This document shows positions 16,954 to 25,513 of a stretch of 32,276 bases of DNA, one piece after another. Location of the stretch: positions 1-32,276 of the forward strand of contig CADABX010000023.1 of the NCBI GenBank assembly GCA_902786285.1, written 5' to 3'. The notes beneath the pieces are model-generated. The model had not been told where the DNA came from. It saw nothing but the letters and a program-made list of their open reading frames with translations, and searched no databases. Positions within the stretch are counted from its first letter, which is position 1; each line of letters opens with the position of its first letter. The translations under genes were made by a program, and so were the position numbers. This stretch comes from Oscillospiraceae bacterium. Its GTDB lineage: Bacteria > Bacillota > Clostridia > Oscillospirales > Acutalibacteraceae.

Positions 16954-19329
16954 TTACGCGATGGTGTCGATGTATTTGCGGATGTTCGACACGTTGGTGA
17001 TCTTTTCGATGTTGCCGTCCTTCGCGACGATCAGGGTCGGCGCCATTTTTACGCCGTGCTCCTTGGCAAACGCCTCGTTGTCTTCGGCATAGATCTTTTC
17101 AAACGGCACGCCGGCTTTGTTGAGGAAGCTTTCGGCCATCTTGCAGTTCGGGCAGGTCTTTGTGGCGAACAGATAGACGCCGTCGGCGCTCTGTGCGGCG
17201 GGTGTGGCTGCTGCTTCGGCTGCCGGTGCGTCGGTGTGGCCCTTGTGCGGAGCCGTGGACACCTCGAGGTTATACAGCTTTCTGCGCTTGAATTCCTCGG
17301 CCTTGCCGTCGTTCCAGTTCTGCACCGGACGGTAGTAGCCGGTGATGCGGGAATAAACCTCTGTCGTTTCGCCGCAGATCGGGCAGGTGTACTGCTCGCC
17401 GGTCAGATAGCCGTGGTTTTTGCAGACCGAATAAGTCGGGGACAGGGTGTAGTACGGCAGCTTGTAGTTGTCCGCGATCTTGCGTACCAGAGAAGCGGCC
17501 GCTTTCCAGTCGGGCAGCTTTTCGCCGATGAAGGCGTGGAACACGGTGCCGGAGGTATACAGCGTCTGCAGATCGTCCTGAATGTCGAGGGCTGCGAAGA
17601 TGTCTTCGGTGAAGCCAACCGGCAGGTGGGAGGAGTTGGTATAGAACGGAGCGCGGCCGGGCTGCGACGCGGTGATGATGTCCGGATAGCGGGCCACGTC
17701 GTGTTTCGCGAAGCGGTAGGTGGTGGATTCCGCCGGGGTCGCTTCGAGGTTATACAGATCGCCGTACTGTTCCTGATAGTCGGACAGTCTTTCGCGCATA
17801 TGGTTGAGCACGTCCTTGGTAAACGCCTGCACGCGCTCGTCGGTCAGATCGGCGCGCAGCCAGTTGGCGTTGAGACCCACTTCGTTCATACCGATCAGGC
17901 CGATGGTGGAGAAGTGGTTTTCGAATGTGCCGAGATAGCGCTTGGTGTAGGGATACAGGCCTTCGTTCAAAAGCTTTGTCACGATGGTGCGCTTGATCTT
18001 CAGCGAACGCGCAGCGATGTCCATCATGTGATCCAGACGCGCATAGAAGTCTTTTTCGTCCTTCGCAAGATAGGCAATACGCGGCATGTTGATCGTGACC
18101 ACGCCGATGGAGCCGGTGCTTTCGCCGCTGCCGAAGAAGCCGCCCGTCTTTTTGCGCAGCTCGCGCAGATCGAGACGCAGCCGGCAGCACATGGAGCGGA
18201 TGTCGGACGGTTCCATGTCGGAGTTGACGTAGTTGGAGAAGTACGGCGTGCCATATTTCGACGTCATTTCAAACAACAGCTTGTTGTTCTCGGTTTCGCT
18301 CCAGTCGAAGTCGCGGGTGATGGAATAGGTCGGGATCGGATACTGGAAGCCGCGGCCGTTGGCGTCGCCCTCGATCATGATCTCGATGAACGCCTTGTTG
18401 ATCATATCCATCTCTTTTTTGCAGTCTTTGTATTTGAAATCCATCTCCTTGCCGCCGACGATGCAGTTCAGCTCGGCAAGGTCGTTGGGGACGGTCCAGT
18501 CCAGCGTGATGTTACTGAACGGCGCCTGGGTGCCCCAGCGCGACGGCGTGTTGACGCCGTAGATGAAGGATTCGATGCACTTTTTCACCGTGTCGTAATC
18601 GAGATTGTCGGTTTTGACAAACGGCGCAAGATAGGTGTCGAACGAGGAAAACGCCTGTGCGCCCGCCCATTCGTTTTGCATAATGCCCAGGAAGTTGACC
18701 ATCTGGTTGCACAGCGTGGCAAGGTGCTTGGCCGGGGCGGAGGTGATCTTGCCGGTCACGCCGCCGAGACCTTCCTGAATCAGCTGCTTTAAGGACCAGC
18801 CGGCGCAATAGCCGGTGAGCATGGACAGATCGTGCAGATGGATATCCGCGTTGCGGTGGGCGTTGGCGATCTCTTCGTCATAGATTTCGGAAAGCCAGTA
18901 GTTGGCGGTGATGGCGCCGGAGTTGGACAAAATCAGACCGCCGACGGAATAGGTGACGGTGGAGTTTTCCTTTACACGCCAGTCGGTGACCTTGACATAG
19001 GAGTCCACGACCGCCTTGTAGTCGAGAATGGTGGATTTCAGATTGCGGAGCTTTTCGCGCTGCTTGCGGTACAGGATGTAGGCCTTGGCGACCTGGGAAT
19101 AGCCGGCCTTGACCAGCACGTTTTCCACGGAGTCCTGAATATCTTCCACCGCGACGTGGCCGTCTTTGATCTTGTTTTCAAAATCGGCAGTGACCTTCAG
19201 CGCGATGAAATCGATCAGATCGTCGTTGAAGTTGACTTCCTGCGCTTCAAACGCGGACTTGATGGCGCCGGAGATCTTGTTGATATCGAACTGCGCGATT
19301 TTGCCGTCTCTTTTGCGAACGTCAAACAT
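16954..19329 (-). CDS. nrdD: Anaerobic ribonucleoside-triphosphate reductase fused to a thioredoxin-like domain
   Basis: Class III reductase making deoxyribonucleotides without oxygen. 791 residues. An N-terminal ATP-cone (residues 1 to about 95) is followed by the ten-stranded barrel with GFFGSGESTGSIGVV. The zinc site has Cys636, His639, Cys649 and Cys652, and the glycyl-radical motif RITGYYRPVQNW has the radical glycine at about 664. An Ala/Pro-rich linker (about 693-717) then leads to a 75-residue thioredoxin/glutaredoxin-like domain with CPNC at 726-729. Usual NrdD proteins end soon after the glycyl motif, so the tail is an extra fused domain. It may supply thiols to the reductase, consistent with trxB next to it. 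Own promoter with NrdR box upstream. Confidence 0.96.
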   Translation of the reverse strand: MFDVRKRDGKIAQFDINKISGAIKSAFEAQEVNFNDDLIDFIALKVTADFENKIKDGHVAVEDIQDSVENVLVKAGYSQVAKAYILYRKQREKLRNLKSTILDYKAVVDSYVKVTDWRVKENSTVTYSVGGLILSNSGAITANYWLSEIYDEEIANAHRNADIHLHDLSMLTGYCAGWSLKQLIQEGLGGVTGKITSAPAKHLATLCNQMVNFLGIMQNEWAGAQAFSSFDTYLAPFVKTDNLDYDTVKKCIESFIYGVNTPSRWGTQAPFSNITLDWTVPNDLAELNCIVGGKEMDFKYKDCKKEMDMINKAFIEIMIEGDANGRGFQYPIPTYSITRDFDWSETENNKLLFEMTSKYGTPYFSNYVNSDMEPSDIRSMCCRLRLDLRELRKKTGGFFGSGESTGSIGVVTINMPRIAYLAKDEKDFYARLDHMMDIAARSLKIKRTIVTKLLNEGLYPYTKRYLGTFENHFSTIGLIGMNEVGLNANWLRADLTDERVQAFTKDVLNHMRERLSDYQEQYGDLYNLEATPAESTTYRFAKHDVARYPDIITASQPGRAPFYTNSSHLPVGFTEDIFAALDIQDDLQTLYTSGTVFHAFIGEKLPDWKAAASLVRKIADNYKLPYYTLSPTYSVCKNHGYLTGEQYTCPICGETTEVYSRITGYYRPVQNWNDGKAEEFKRRKLYNLEVSTAPHKGHTDAPAAEAAATPAAQSADGVYLFATKTCPNCKMAESFLNKAGVPFEKIYAEDNEAFAKEHGVKMAPTLIVAKDGNIEKITNVSNIRKYIDTIA

Positions 19330-19386
19330 GTTGTTAACCTCTCCTTCATATTTATGTCAAAATTGATCTTTGGATCGTGCTTGATT

Positions 19387-19415
19387 AGTATATACGACAA
19401 GAAAGAAAAAGTCAA
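19387..19415 (-). promoter_or_regulatory. Promoter of nrdD
   Basis: TTGACT (19410-19415), 17 bases, TATACT (19387-19392), pointing leftward to nrdD. It gives nrdD a transcript independent of nrdG, which lies upstream on the same strand. Confidence 0.75.
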
Positions 19416-19422
19416 GAGCAAA

Positions 19423-19438
19423 ACACAAGATATTGCGT
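19423..19438 (-). promoter_or_regulatory. NrdR box
   Basis: ACGCAATATCTTGTGT matches the NrdR consensus acaCwAtATaTwGtgt at 14 of 16 positions and lies 8 bases upstream of the nrdD -35 box. NrdR is the ATP/dATP-sensing repressor of ribonucleotide reductase genes. A second box is usual; the only candidates upstream match at about 10 of 16. Confidence 0.72.
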
Positions 19439-19500
19439 TTTTTCTTGACTTTTTTTCCATATTTTGTTGTGAAACGCAAGATGTATGTTTCACACGGGTT

Positions 19501-20184
19501 TCATTCGCCGCGCACGCCGACATTTTTGACCGTCTGTTTTACCGTTTCGGCAAAGGCGTCGAGTTCCTCTTTTGTGAAGGATTCAAACGGCGCGCCGATC
19601 ATGTCGTCGGCGATTTTGTATTGCTGGATGTAGTAGTTCTCCTCGCCCTGCAGCCACTGTGCGATCGCGGTGAAATCGGCCGCGGTGTGAATTCCCTTCA
19701 CGGTCGTGGTGCGGAATTCGTGGGCGACGCCGCTTGTTTTCAGCAGCTCCACCGAGCGGCGGATCTTTTCCATGTCGGTCACAACGCCCGTTGCGTTGTT
19801 GTAGTTGTCGGGCGCGGCCTTGATATCCATCGCCACATAGTCGACCAGCTGTTCCTCCAGCAGCGGCTGCAGCCGGTCGGGGAAGGTGCCGTTGGTGTCG
19901 AGCTTGATCTGATAGCCGAGCGCTTTGACCTTGCGCAAAAAGGCGGCAATGTCCTTTTGCAGCAGCGGTTCGCCGCCGGTGACGCACATGCCGTCGAGGA
20001 TGCCGACGCGCTTGTTTAAAAAGGCGAGCACGCGCTCTTCGCCGATCTCGTCCGCACAGGAGAACACGAGCGAAGCGTTGTGGCAAAACGGGCAGCGCAG
20101 GTTGCAGCCGGGGGTAAACACCGTGCACGCCACCTTGCCCGGAAAATCGAGCAGCGTGAGCTTTTGGAGGCCGGAGATTTTCAT
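19501..20184 (-). CDS. nrdG: Anaerobic ribonucleotide reductase-activating protein (radical SAM)
   Basis: Radical-SAM activase that generates the glycyl radical on NrdD. 227 residues. The CxxxCxxC cluster motif CNLRCPFC is at 27-34, followed by the SAM-binding MCVTGGEPLLQ. It begins MKISGLQKLTLLDFPGK, typical of NrdG2-type activases. The ATG overlaps the stop of the upstream acyltransferase (ATGA), so it is translated as part of the cell-surface operon. It precedes nrdD, the reverse of the common nrdD-nrdG order, with the nrdD promoter in between. Confidence 0.93.
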   Translation of the reverse strand: MKISGLQKLTLLDFPGKVACTVFTPGCNLRCPFCHNASLVFSCADEIGEERVLAFLNKRVGILDGMCVTGGEPLLQKDIAAFLRKVKALGYQIKLDTNGTFPDRLQPLLEEQLVDYVAMDIKAAPDNYNNATGVVTDMEKIRRSVELLKTSGVAHEFRTTTVKGIHTAADFTAIAQWLQGEENYYIQQYKIADDMIGAPFESFTKEELDAFAETVKQTVKNVGVRGE

Positions 20185-21245
20185 TGGGGTTCCACCTTTC
20201 CTTTGGTACGGGGTTTCCAGATCCGCGCGTCGAGTTTAGAAAGCGCGGTGTCAAACAAAACGGCGAGCACCAGCGTTGCAAGAAAGCTCAGCGTGATAAA
20301 GCTGTAGCGGTGGTCCGCCATGCCGAGCTTTGTAAAGACCATCATCGGAATGCGCTGCAGAATATAGATGCTGAACACATGCGAGCCGAACCACGAAAGA
20401 ATATCGTTGCCGATGCGGACCTTCATGGTCAGCAGCACGAGCAAAATCATAAACAGCCCGCCCCAAAGATCGTACCACGCCAGATGGGTGTCGCGGCGCA
20501 GGAAGCAAAAATAATACGGCACGAGCAGCACACCGGCGCAAAGGAACCAGGCGATGTCGTTTTTCATCACAACTTTTTCGATCTGCGGTTTAAAGAGCGA
20601 CCACAGCATACCCAGCGGATAGAGCACCACGGTGTTGTACCACCAGGTGTCCTTGCCCGCGCGCAGCAGTATATACGCATAGACGACCGACAGCGCCGCT
20701 GTCAGAAACGTGCCGATATAGAGATTGGCACGGCAGACCAGAAAGCTGAAAAAGACGATCAGATACAGGCACAGGATCGCAAAAATATACCAGTTGCTGT
20801 TGCCGATGGATTCCCAGAACGTGAACGACAACAACGTCGTTTTGAGTCCGAAGTGCTTGCCAATGGCAAGATCGGTCACAAGAAACAGCGCCACGGCGAT
20901 CTCCATGTGCAGCAGCACCTTGGAAAAGCGTTTGCCGGGGATGCTTCTGACATAAGCCATGCCTTTCTTCTTGATGGATTCCAGCATGCCGTAGCCGGAA
21001 TAAAACAGGAACGACGCGACGATCAGCTGGCGCAGATAGCCCTTGAGGGTACTGTAGGCGGCGTCCAGCGGTCCGCCCAGCTCCACATAGGTGCTCGCGT
21101 GGGACAAAAACACGATCAGCACAAAGATGCCGTTGATCGCCGTGGTCTGCTCCTTCGACAGATAGCCCGTAAAGAACTGATCCTTTTTGGCCACCTGCAT
21201 CCCGGAAACGACCAGCAGCATCAGCACGATCAAATAGACCAGCAC
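20181..21245 (-). CDS. Acyltransferase 3 family membrane protein
   Basis: 354 residues with about ten hydrophobic segments; the first is MLVYLIVLMLLVVSGMQV. The family's early HAS-type segment is present as VFLSHASTYVE, with FLFYSGYGMLESIKKKG after it. Members O-acylate (often O-acetylate) cell-envelope glycans from the membrane. The start is a GTG (21243-21245) ten bases after AAAGG. It follows the GT2/TagF-like gene by 36 bases and overlaps nrdG by 4, suggesting it modifies the polymer made by the upstream enzyme. The substrate cannot be read from sequence. Confidence 0.82.
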   Translation of the reverse strand: MLVYLIVLMLLVVSGMQVAKKDQFFTGYLSKEQTTAINGIFVLIVFLSHASTYVELGGPLDAAYSTLKGYLRQLIVASFLFYSGYGMLESIKKKGMAYVRSIPGKRFSKVLLHMEIAVALFLVTDLAIGKHFGLKTTLLSFTFWESIGNSNWYIFAILCLYLIVFFSFLVCRANLYIGTFLTAALSVVYAYILLRAGKDTWWYNTVVLYPLGMLWSLFKPQIEKVVMKNDIAWFLCAGVLLVPYYFCFLRRDTHLAWYDLWGGLFMILLVLLTMKVRIGNDILSWFGSHVFSIYILQRIPMMVFTKLGMADHRYSFITLSFLATLVLAVLFDTALSKLDARIWKPRTKGKVEPQ

Positions 21246-21281
21246 ACCCGGTCACCGCCTTTCCATATAAAATAAATACGA

Positions 21282-24011
21282 TCAGTGTTTTTTGATTTCT
21301 TTCAAAATGCGCCTGCAGTTGTCTCGGTCGCTGAACGCAAAGAAGTCGTCCATCCGTGCGCGGTAGGTATCCTGCACGGCGCAGTCGTCGTTCACAGCGT
21401 CGATGATCGCCTGCACGGTATCTTCATAGGTGGTGCAGACCGGACCGAAGCCGTCGCGGTCATAATCGAAATAGCCCTCGTCATAGGTCTGCGCTTCAAA
21501 GAAGGCCTCTTTGTCGAACTGGGTATACAGGATGCGCTTGCGCAGATAGGCAAAGTCGAACAGAACCGAGGAATAGTCGGTGATCATCATGGCGGCGCGG
21601 TCAAACACGTCGTTGTAGTTGACATAGCCCTCGTTGACCGTGAACACGTCGTTTTGCTGAAAATCGACCGTTTGCTTCATATGGATCGGATGCATGCAAA
21701 ACAGACCCTTGTAGCCCTTTGCGCGCATCGCCGCAAGCAGCCGTTCGTCATTGATCAAGCTGTTGTAATACTTGAAGTATTCCGTGTCCTTGAACCCGTC
21801 GAAATACACGCTTGTGGTGTTTTTGTCATAGCTTTGGCGGATCGCCTTGCGCCAGGTCGGCAAAATCATTATCAGCTTTTGCCTGTGGTCGGTCAGCTCG
21901 TCAAAGCGGGCCTGGCCGGTCAGCGCGATCTGCTTTTTGTCGTAATAATACGGCCCGGTGATAAAGGCGTTTCTCTCGCGTGCGCCCGCCGCGGTAATCA
22001 TGCGGATGTTCTTGTTGTATTTGTTCAGCCACATCGACAAATCCGCACAGGCCACGCCGTGCTGCAGATAATAGAACCGGAAGCGGAACAGATCCTGCAC
22101 AAAGCGCACGTCGGCGCCGAAGGGGTTGATGGTGAATTCGTTGGCGGACGAGGAGATGACCTTGTCGGCGAGCAGGAAGTAATACGGATACATCTTGTCT
22201 TCAAAGAAGACCGTTTCGCCCTCCTGCTGCAGCCGCTCTTTACAGCCGGCCTTTTCGCTGATGGCAAACATCGGGCGCACACCCTGCGGCGTATGGGTCG
22301 TCAGATATTTGAAAAAGACTTCGCCGTTGTCGCCGGCATTTTCCGCGCGGTCGGAGACAAGCCAGATTTTGCCCTGCTTTGCCAGCTTGCGCCGCAAGAA
22401 CAGCAGCCGCAGCCGCAGCAGGAACCACGCGAACTCGCCCTTTTTGAGCAGATAGAACAGTGCGCTGCATTCACGCGACAGATGGGTCAGCTTGAGATGC
22501 TTCGGCTTTTGCAGCAAAATCTTCTTTTTGGCACAGACCAGACAGTAGCGTTCATCCACGATGCGGTAGGCCTTTTTGAATGTCCGTTTGCTGGGAACGA
22601 GTCTGCCGTAGCCGAGCGCCGGCACGATTTTGTCTTCGCCGAAGCGCAGCAGCAGCGAAACGCGCAGCCTGCCTTTTTGGTCAAACATGCTGTCGTCAAG
22701 CGGTATGACCTTTTTGAAGCGCAGACACTTCGGGCGCAGTTCAAAATAGTTTTTGGAGATCTCATGCGGATACTCGGTGAGCTTGAGGCCCATCTTGCGC
22801 TTGCCGACCTTGAGATACAGCTTCTTTTCCCGTTCGGGGCAGCACTCGAAGATCCAGCGGAACACAAGGCCCTCCACGGTCAGCACATTGTCCTCCACGT
22901 CCAGCGCCATGATGCGGAACGCGTGGGGGTTCTGGTTGAAATTGAGGAAGACCCAATCCTTGTATTTGATCGTTTTTTCCGCCGGGTCGTAATAGATCAC
23001 ATCGGTCAGCGGTTTGCCGTGCTTCATGCGGAACATGGCGGTCTTGCGCTCAAAGTGGGCATGGATCTCGTTGACCACGATGAACCGGTCGTCGATATAG
23101 CTCAGCACATCCCTGAGCATGGCCTCATATTCGGAAAACAGCGGTTCGCGGCAGCGCATTTCGTCGGGCACCGGCGCATAGAACCGCCAGCCGACGTCGT
23201 AGGCAAGCACGTTCTGGATATATTCGATCACGCGGCCGTACTGCTGCTTGCTGCGTTCGATCAGCCCGTAATAGTGCAGGCGCGGCGAGGTGGTATAGTA
23301 TTGTTCGTTCATGCTTTGCGTTTGCACAGCGGAATTCTGGCTCAGTCGCTTGCGGTAATAGTGGACCGCCGATTCCATCACGCCGTAGGCGCCCTTTTGC
23401 AAAATATAGGAGTTGATGAACAACGAGTCCTCGCCGTATTTGACGCGCGAATCAAAGCGGACGTCGCTTTGCTGCAGCGTTTCGTTTTTGAAAAACGCGC
23501 TGGTCACATGCATCTGGATGCTGCTGAAATCCTCTTCGTCAAAGATATTGATCACGCGGTCGCCCTGCTTATACTTTTTGTTGAGAATATGGCCGCGGTC
23601 GCTGGCTTCGAAGTGGATCATCCGCGCCGACAGTACGTCGATTTCGTTCTGGTGTTTTTCAAAAAAGCGCCAGATGCGGGCAAACGCGTCGAGCTCCCAT
23701 TTGTCGTCGGAATCGAGGAAGGTGACATACTTGCCCGTGGCGTGGGAAAGGCCGTTGTTGCGCGCGGCGGACACCCCGGCGTTTTCCTGCTTGATATACA
23801 GGATGTTGTCCGGGTACTGCGCTTGATACTGCAGGCAGATCTGCTCGCTGTTGTCGGGCGAGCCGTCGTTGACGAGGATCAACTGGATGTGCTCCGAAAA
23901 GCCGATGGTCTGGCCGATGACGGAATCCACGGTTTCGGCGAGATAGTCCTCCACATTATAGATCGGCACGATCACCGAAAAGCGGTAAGTTTGATTTTTT
24001 ATGATAAACAC
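21282..24011 (-). CDS. Two-domain cell-wall glycosyltransferase: GT2 plus CDP-glycerol glycerophosphotransferase-like
   Basis: 909 residues. Residues about 10-230 are a GT-A family 2 domain (FSVIVPIYNVEDYL, NDGSPD at 48-53, FLDSDDKW at 98-105). After a beta-rich middle region, about 560-905 resembles TagF/TagB poly(glycerophosphate) polymerases, with YYLQHGVACADLS, LTGQARFDEL, ILPTWR and MITDYSSVLFDFAYL. It probably builds a teichoic-acid-like or other phosphodiester-linked surface polymer at the inner membrane face. The GTG start at 24011 sits directly against the ribosome site GGGGAG, an unusual spacing; a non-standard start 6-9 bases later is possible. First gene of the leftward operon. 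Confidence 0.88.
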   Translation of the reverse strand: MFIIKNQTYRFSVIVPIYNVEDYLAETVDSVIGQTIGFSEHIQLILVNDGSPDNSEQICLQYQAQYPDNILYIKQENAGVSAARNNGLSHATGKYVTFLDSDDKWELDAFARIWRFFEKHQNEIDVLSARMIHFEASDRGHILNKKYKQGDRVINIFDEEDFSSIQMHVTSAFFKNETLQQSDVRFDSRVKYGEDSLFINSYILQKGAYGVMESAVHYYRKRLSQNSAVQTQSMNEQYYTTSPRLHYYGLIERSKQQYGRVIEYIQNVLAYDVGWRFYAPVPDEMRCREPLFSEYEAMLRDVLSYIDDRFIVVNEIHAHFERKTAMFRMKHGKPLTDVIYYDPAEKTIKYKDWVFLNFNQNPHAFRIMALDVEDNVLTVEGLVFRWIFECCPEREKKLYLKVGKRKMGLKLTEYPHEISKNYFELRPKCLRFKKVIPLDDSMFDQKGRLRVSLLLRFGEDKIVPALGYGRLVPSKRTFKKAYRIVDERYCLVCAKKKILLQKPKHLKLTHLSRECSALFYLLKKGEFAWFLLRLRLLFLRRKLAKQGKIWLVSDRAENAGDNGEVFFKYLTTHTPQGVRPMFAISEKAGCKERLQQEGETVFFEDKMYPYYFLLADKVISSSANEFTINPFGADVRFVQDLFRFRFYYLQHGVACADLSMWLNKYNKNIRMITAAGARERNAFITGPYYYDKKQIALTGQARFDELTDHRQKLIMILPTWRKAIRQSYDKNTTSVYFDGFKDTEYFKYYNSLINDERLLAAMRAKGYKGLFCMHPIHMKQTVDFQQNDVFTVNEGYVNYNDVFDRAAMMITDYSSVLFDFAYLRKRILYTQFDKEAFFEAQTYDEGYFDYDRDGFGPVCTTYEDTVQAIIDAVNDDCAVQDTYRARMDDFFAFSDRDNCRRILKEIKKH

Positions 24012-24047
24012 TCCCCTTGCGTCATAGCTGTCAGCACAATTATATTT

Positions 24048-24076
24048 ATCATACCATGATTTCCCTGTATTTGCAA
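24048..24076 (-). promoter_or_regulatory. Promoter of the cell-surface/nrdG operon
   Basis: TTGCAA (24071-24076), 17 bases, TATGAT (24048-24053), pointing leftward and followed about 35 bases later by the GT2/TagF-like start. Confidence 0.65.
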
Positions 24077-24131
24077 GAATTCGCCGGAAATTTCGACATG
24101 CGGAAAATCAAAAAATAATTTTTGAAAAATC

Positions 24132-24160
24132 TTGACAACCGCGCCCTTTTCTGCTAAGAT
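24132..24160 (+). promoter_or_regulatory. Promoter of tRNA-Ala
   Basis: TTGACA (24132-24137), 17 bases, TAAGAT (24155-24160), about 52 bases before the mature tRNA 5' end. Confidence 0.75.
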
Positions 24161-24212
24161 ATATAGGCACTTGAGACACGGCGCTGTGTCCGGCGAAAAG
24201 TGAATAGGTCAT

Positions 24213-24288
<76 letters not shown>

Positions 24289-24289
24289 G

Positions 24290-24321
24290 AAAAAGGCATC
24301 TGCAAAAGCAGGTGCCTTTTT
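24290..24321 (+). terminator. Terminator of tRNA-Ala
   Basis: GGCATCTGC-aaaa-GCAGGTGCC (24295-24316), nine pairs including one G-U, followed by five T. Confidence 0.85.
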
Positions 24322-24459
24322 GTTGCATAAAAAAAGAAGATATGGCTTCGCAGAGCCTAAAATCACGACGCGGGATGCAGACAGTCTGTTTTCTTAAGAA
24401 TTCAGTTGTATCATAGGAATGAACCTTGCAGACGCCGGGTTTTTATGATAACTCCTTTT

Positions 24460-25302
24460 TTATCTGATAACCAAATGGCGGATCACGGACAACAGGTGGA
24501 AAAACCGCCCGTACAGGCTGACGAACAGCGTGAAAACCCCGGTGCCGCGCGCGTCGGCGCCCGGCGTGGTGATCACAGGCTCCGTCTTTTCGCCGAGGCC
24601 GTTGTCATACAGCGTTTGCAAAATGACCCGAGCAATCTTTTCGTTGCCGGCCGCGCTGGGGTGAATGCGGTCCTGCGCAAAGTCTTTGTCGGAATCCGTC
24701 AGCGCCTGTGCCGTATCCGCAACAAGAATGCCTGCCGGATGCGCCTGTGAGAATTCCAGGATCTTTGCGTTGAGTCTGTCGGCGCCGTGCTGATAGACGT
24801 CGCCAACGTAACCGGTCTGCGGGTTGTAAAGGGTCTGCAGCACGATCGCGGCGTTTGGATTCAGACCCCGAATCTCATCGACGATCTTGCCGAGATCCTC
24901 ATAAAAGCCCGCAGCGATCTCGTCAAAGCGGGCGTAGTCCTCTTTGACGATGCCGTCATAGAGCAGGCTGCTGATGTTGCCGAGCAGGAAGTTGTTGCCG
25001 CCGATGGAAATGCTGATGATATCGGCGGAACCGATCGCTTCGCGGACGGCTTCGGTCTCCTTCCGGCGAAGCAGATTGGCGGTGGTATGCCCGGGTACGG
25101 CATAGTTTTCATAGGCGAAGCTGTTGGTGTCGGCAACGATTTTGCCCCAGACGGCTTCTTTCGGGTTAGACAGGCCGGAGCCGTATGCAATGGAATCACC
25201 GAGGACGAGATAACGCGTCTGCTTTGCGGCGCCTGCCGACAGGCTCAACAGGCTCAGCAGCAGCGCGGCGCAAAGAAGAACAGAAAGGATTCGTTGCTTC
25301 AT
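24460..25302 (-). CDS. Secreted SGNH/GDSL hydrolase
   Basis: 280 residues. It has a signal peptide (MKQRILSVLLCAALLLSLLSLSAGAA, probable cleavage near residue 26). The SGNH blocks are GDSIAYG with catalytic Ser37, GGNNFLLG (block III), and DRIHPSAAG carrying the Asp/His pair. Such enzymes cleave ester bonds in lipids or in acylated glycans outside the cell. The last ~20 residues are hydrophobic with basic ends, a possible membrane anchor. The ATG follows AAAGGAGG, and its own promoter lies at 25342-25371. Its substrate could be O-acylated surface polymers such as those of the neighbouring operon; this is only a guess. Confidence 0.88.
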   Translation of the reverse strand: MKQRILSVLLCAALLLSLLSLSAGAAKQTRYLVLGDSIAYGSGLSNPKEAVWGKIVADTNSFAYENYAVPGHTTANLLRRKETEAVREAIGSADIISISIGGNNFLLGNISSLLYDGIVKEDYARFDEIAAGFYEDLGKIVDEIRGLNPNAAIVLQTLYNPQTGYVGDVYQHGADRLNAKILEFSQAHPAGILVADTAQALTDSDKDFAQDRIHPSAAGNEKIARVILQTLYDNGLGEKTEPVITTPGADARGTGVFTLFVSLYGRFFHLLSVIRHLVIR

Positions 25303-25341
25303 GGTGGGTGCCTCCTTTTGTTTTTATCCGGTGTTTTTTCC

Positions 25342-25371
25342 ATCATATCGGTTTTTTTGCTTCTCTGTCAA
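25342..25371 (-). promoter_or_regulatory. Promoter of the SGNH hydrolase gene
   Basis: TTGACA (25366-25371), 18 bases, TATGAT (25342-25347) on the minus strand. Confidence 0.7.
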
Positions 25372-25454
25372 TGGGCGGGAAAACGTTTAAGTATTCTTTA
25401 GAATTAAAACTGCGCGCACAGCCCCCGTTTTTGCTGTGTAGTTTGCGATTCCGA

Positions 25455-25483
25455 TTGAAAAGCGGCGGCGGTTGTGTTATAAT
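25455..25483 (+). promoter_or_regulatory. Promoter of the glycosidase operon
   Basis: TTGAAA (25455-25460), 17 bases, TATAAT (25478-25483), 30 bases before the GH36 start codon. The SGNH gene diverges from it. I see no obvious operator in the gap. Confidence 0.7.
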
Positions 25484-25513
25484 TCCGATAGAACGCCGAA
25501 GGAGGAGACGACC

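Noticed and set aside
16936-20019. Long plus-strand frames opposite nrdD and nrdG
   Set aside because: Mirror frames of nrdD and nrdG; the real genes have glycyl-radical, zinc and radical-SAM motifs.
21285-24059. A 924-codon open frame on the plus strand
   Set aside because: Exact mirror of the GT2/TagF-like gene. It has no ribosome site or recognisable motif and contains the typical His/Val-rich antisense composition.
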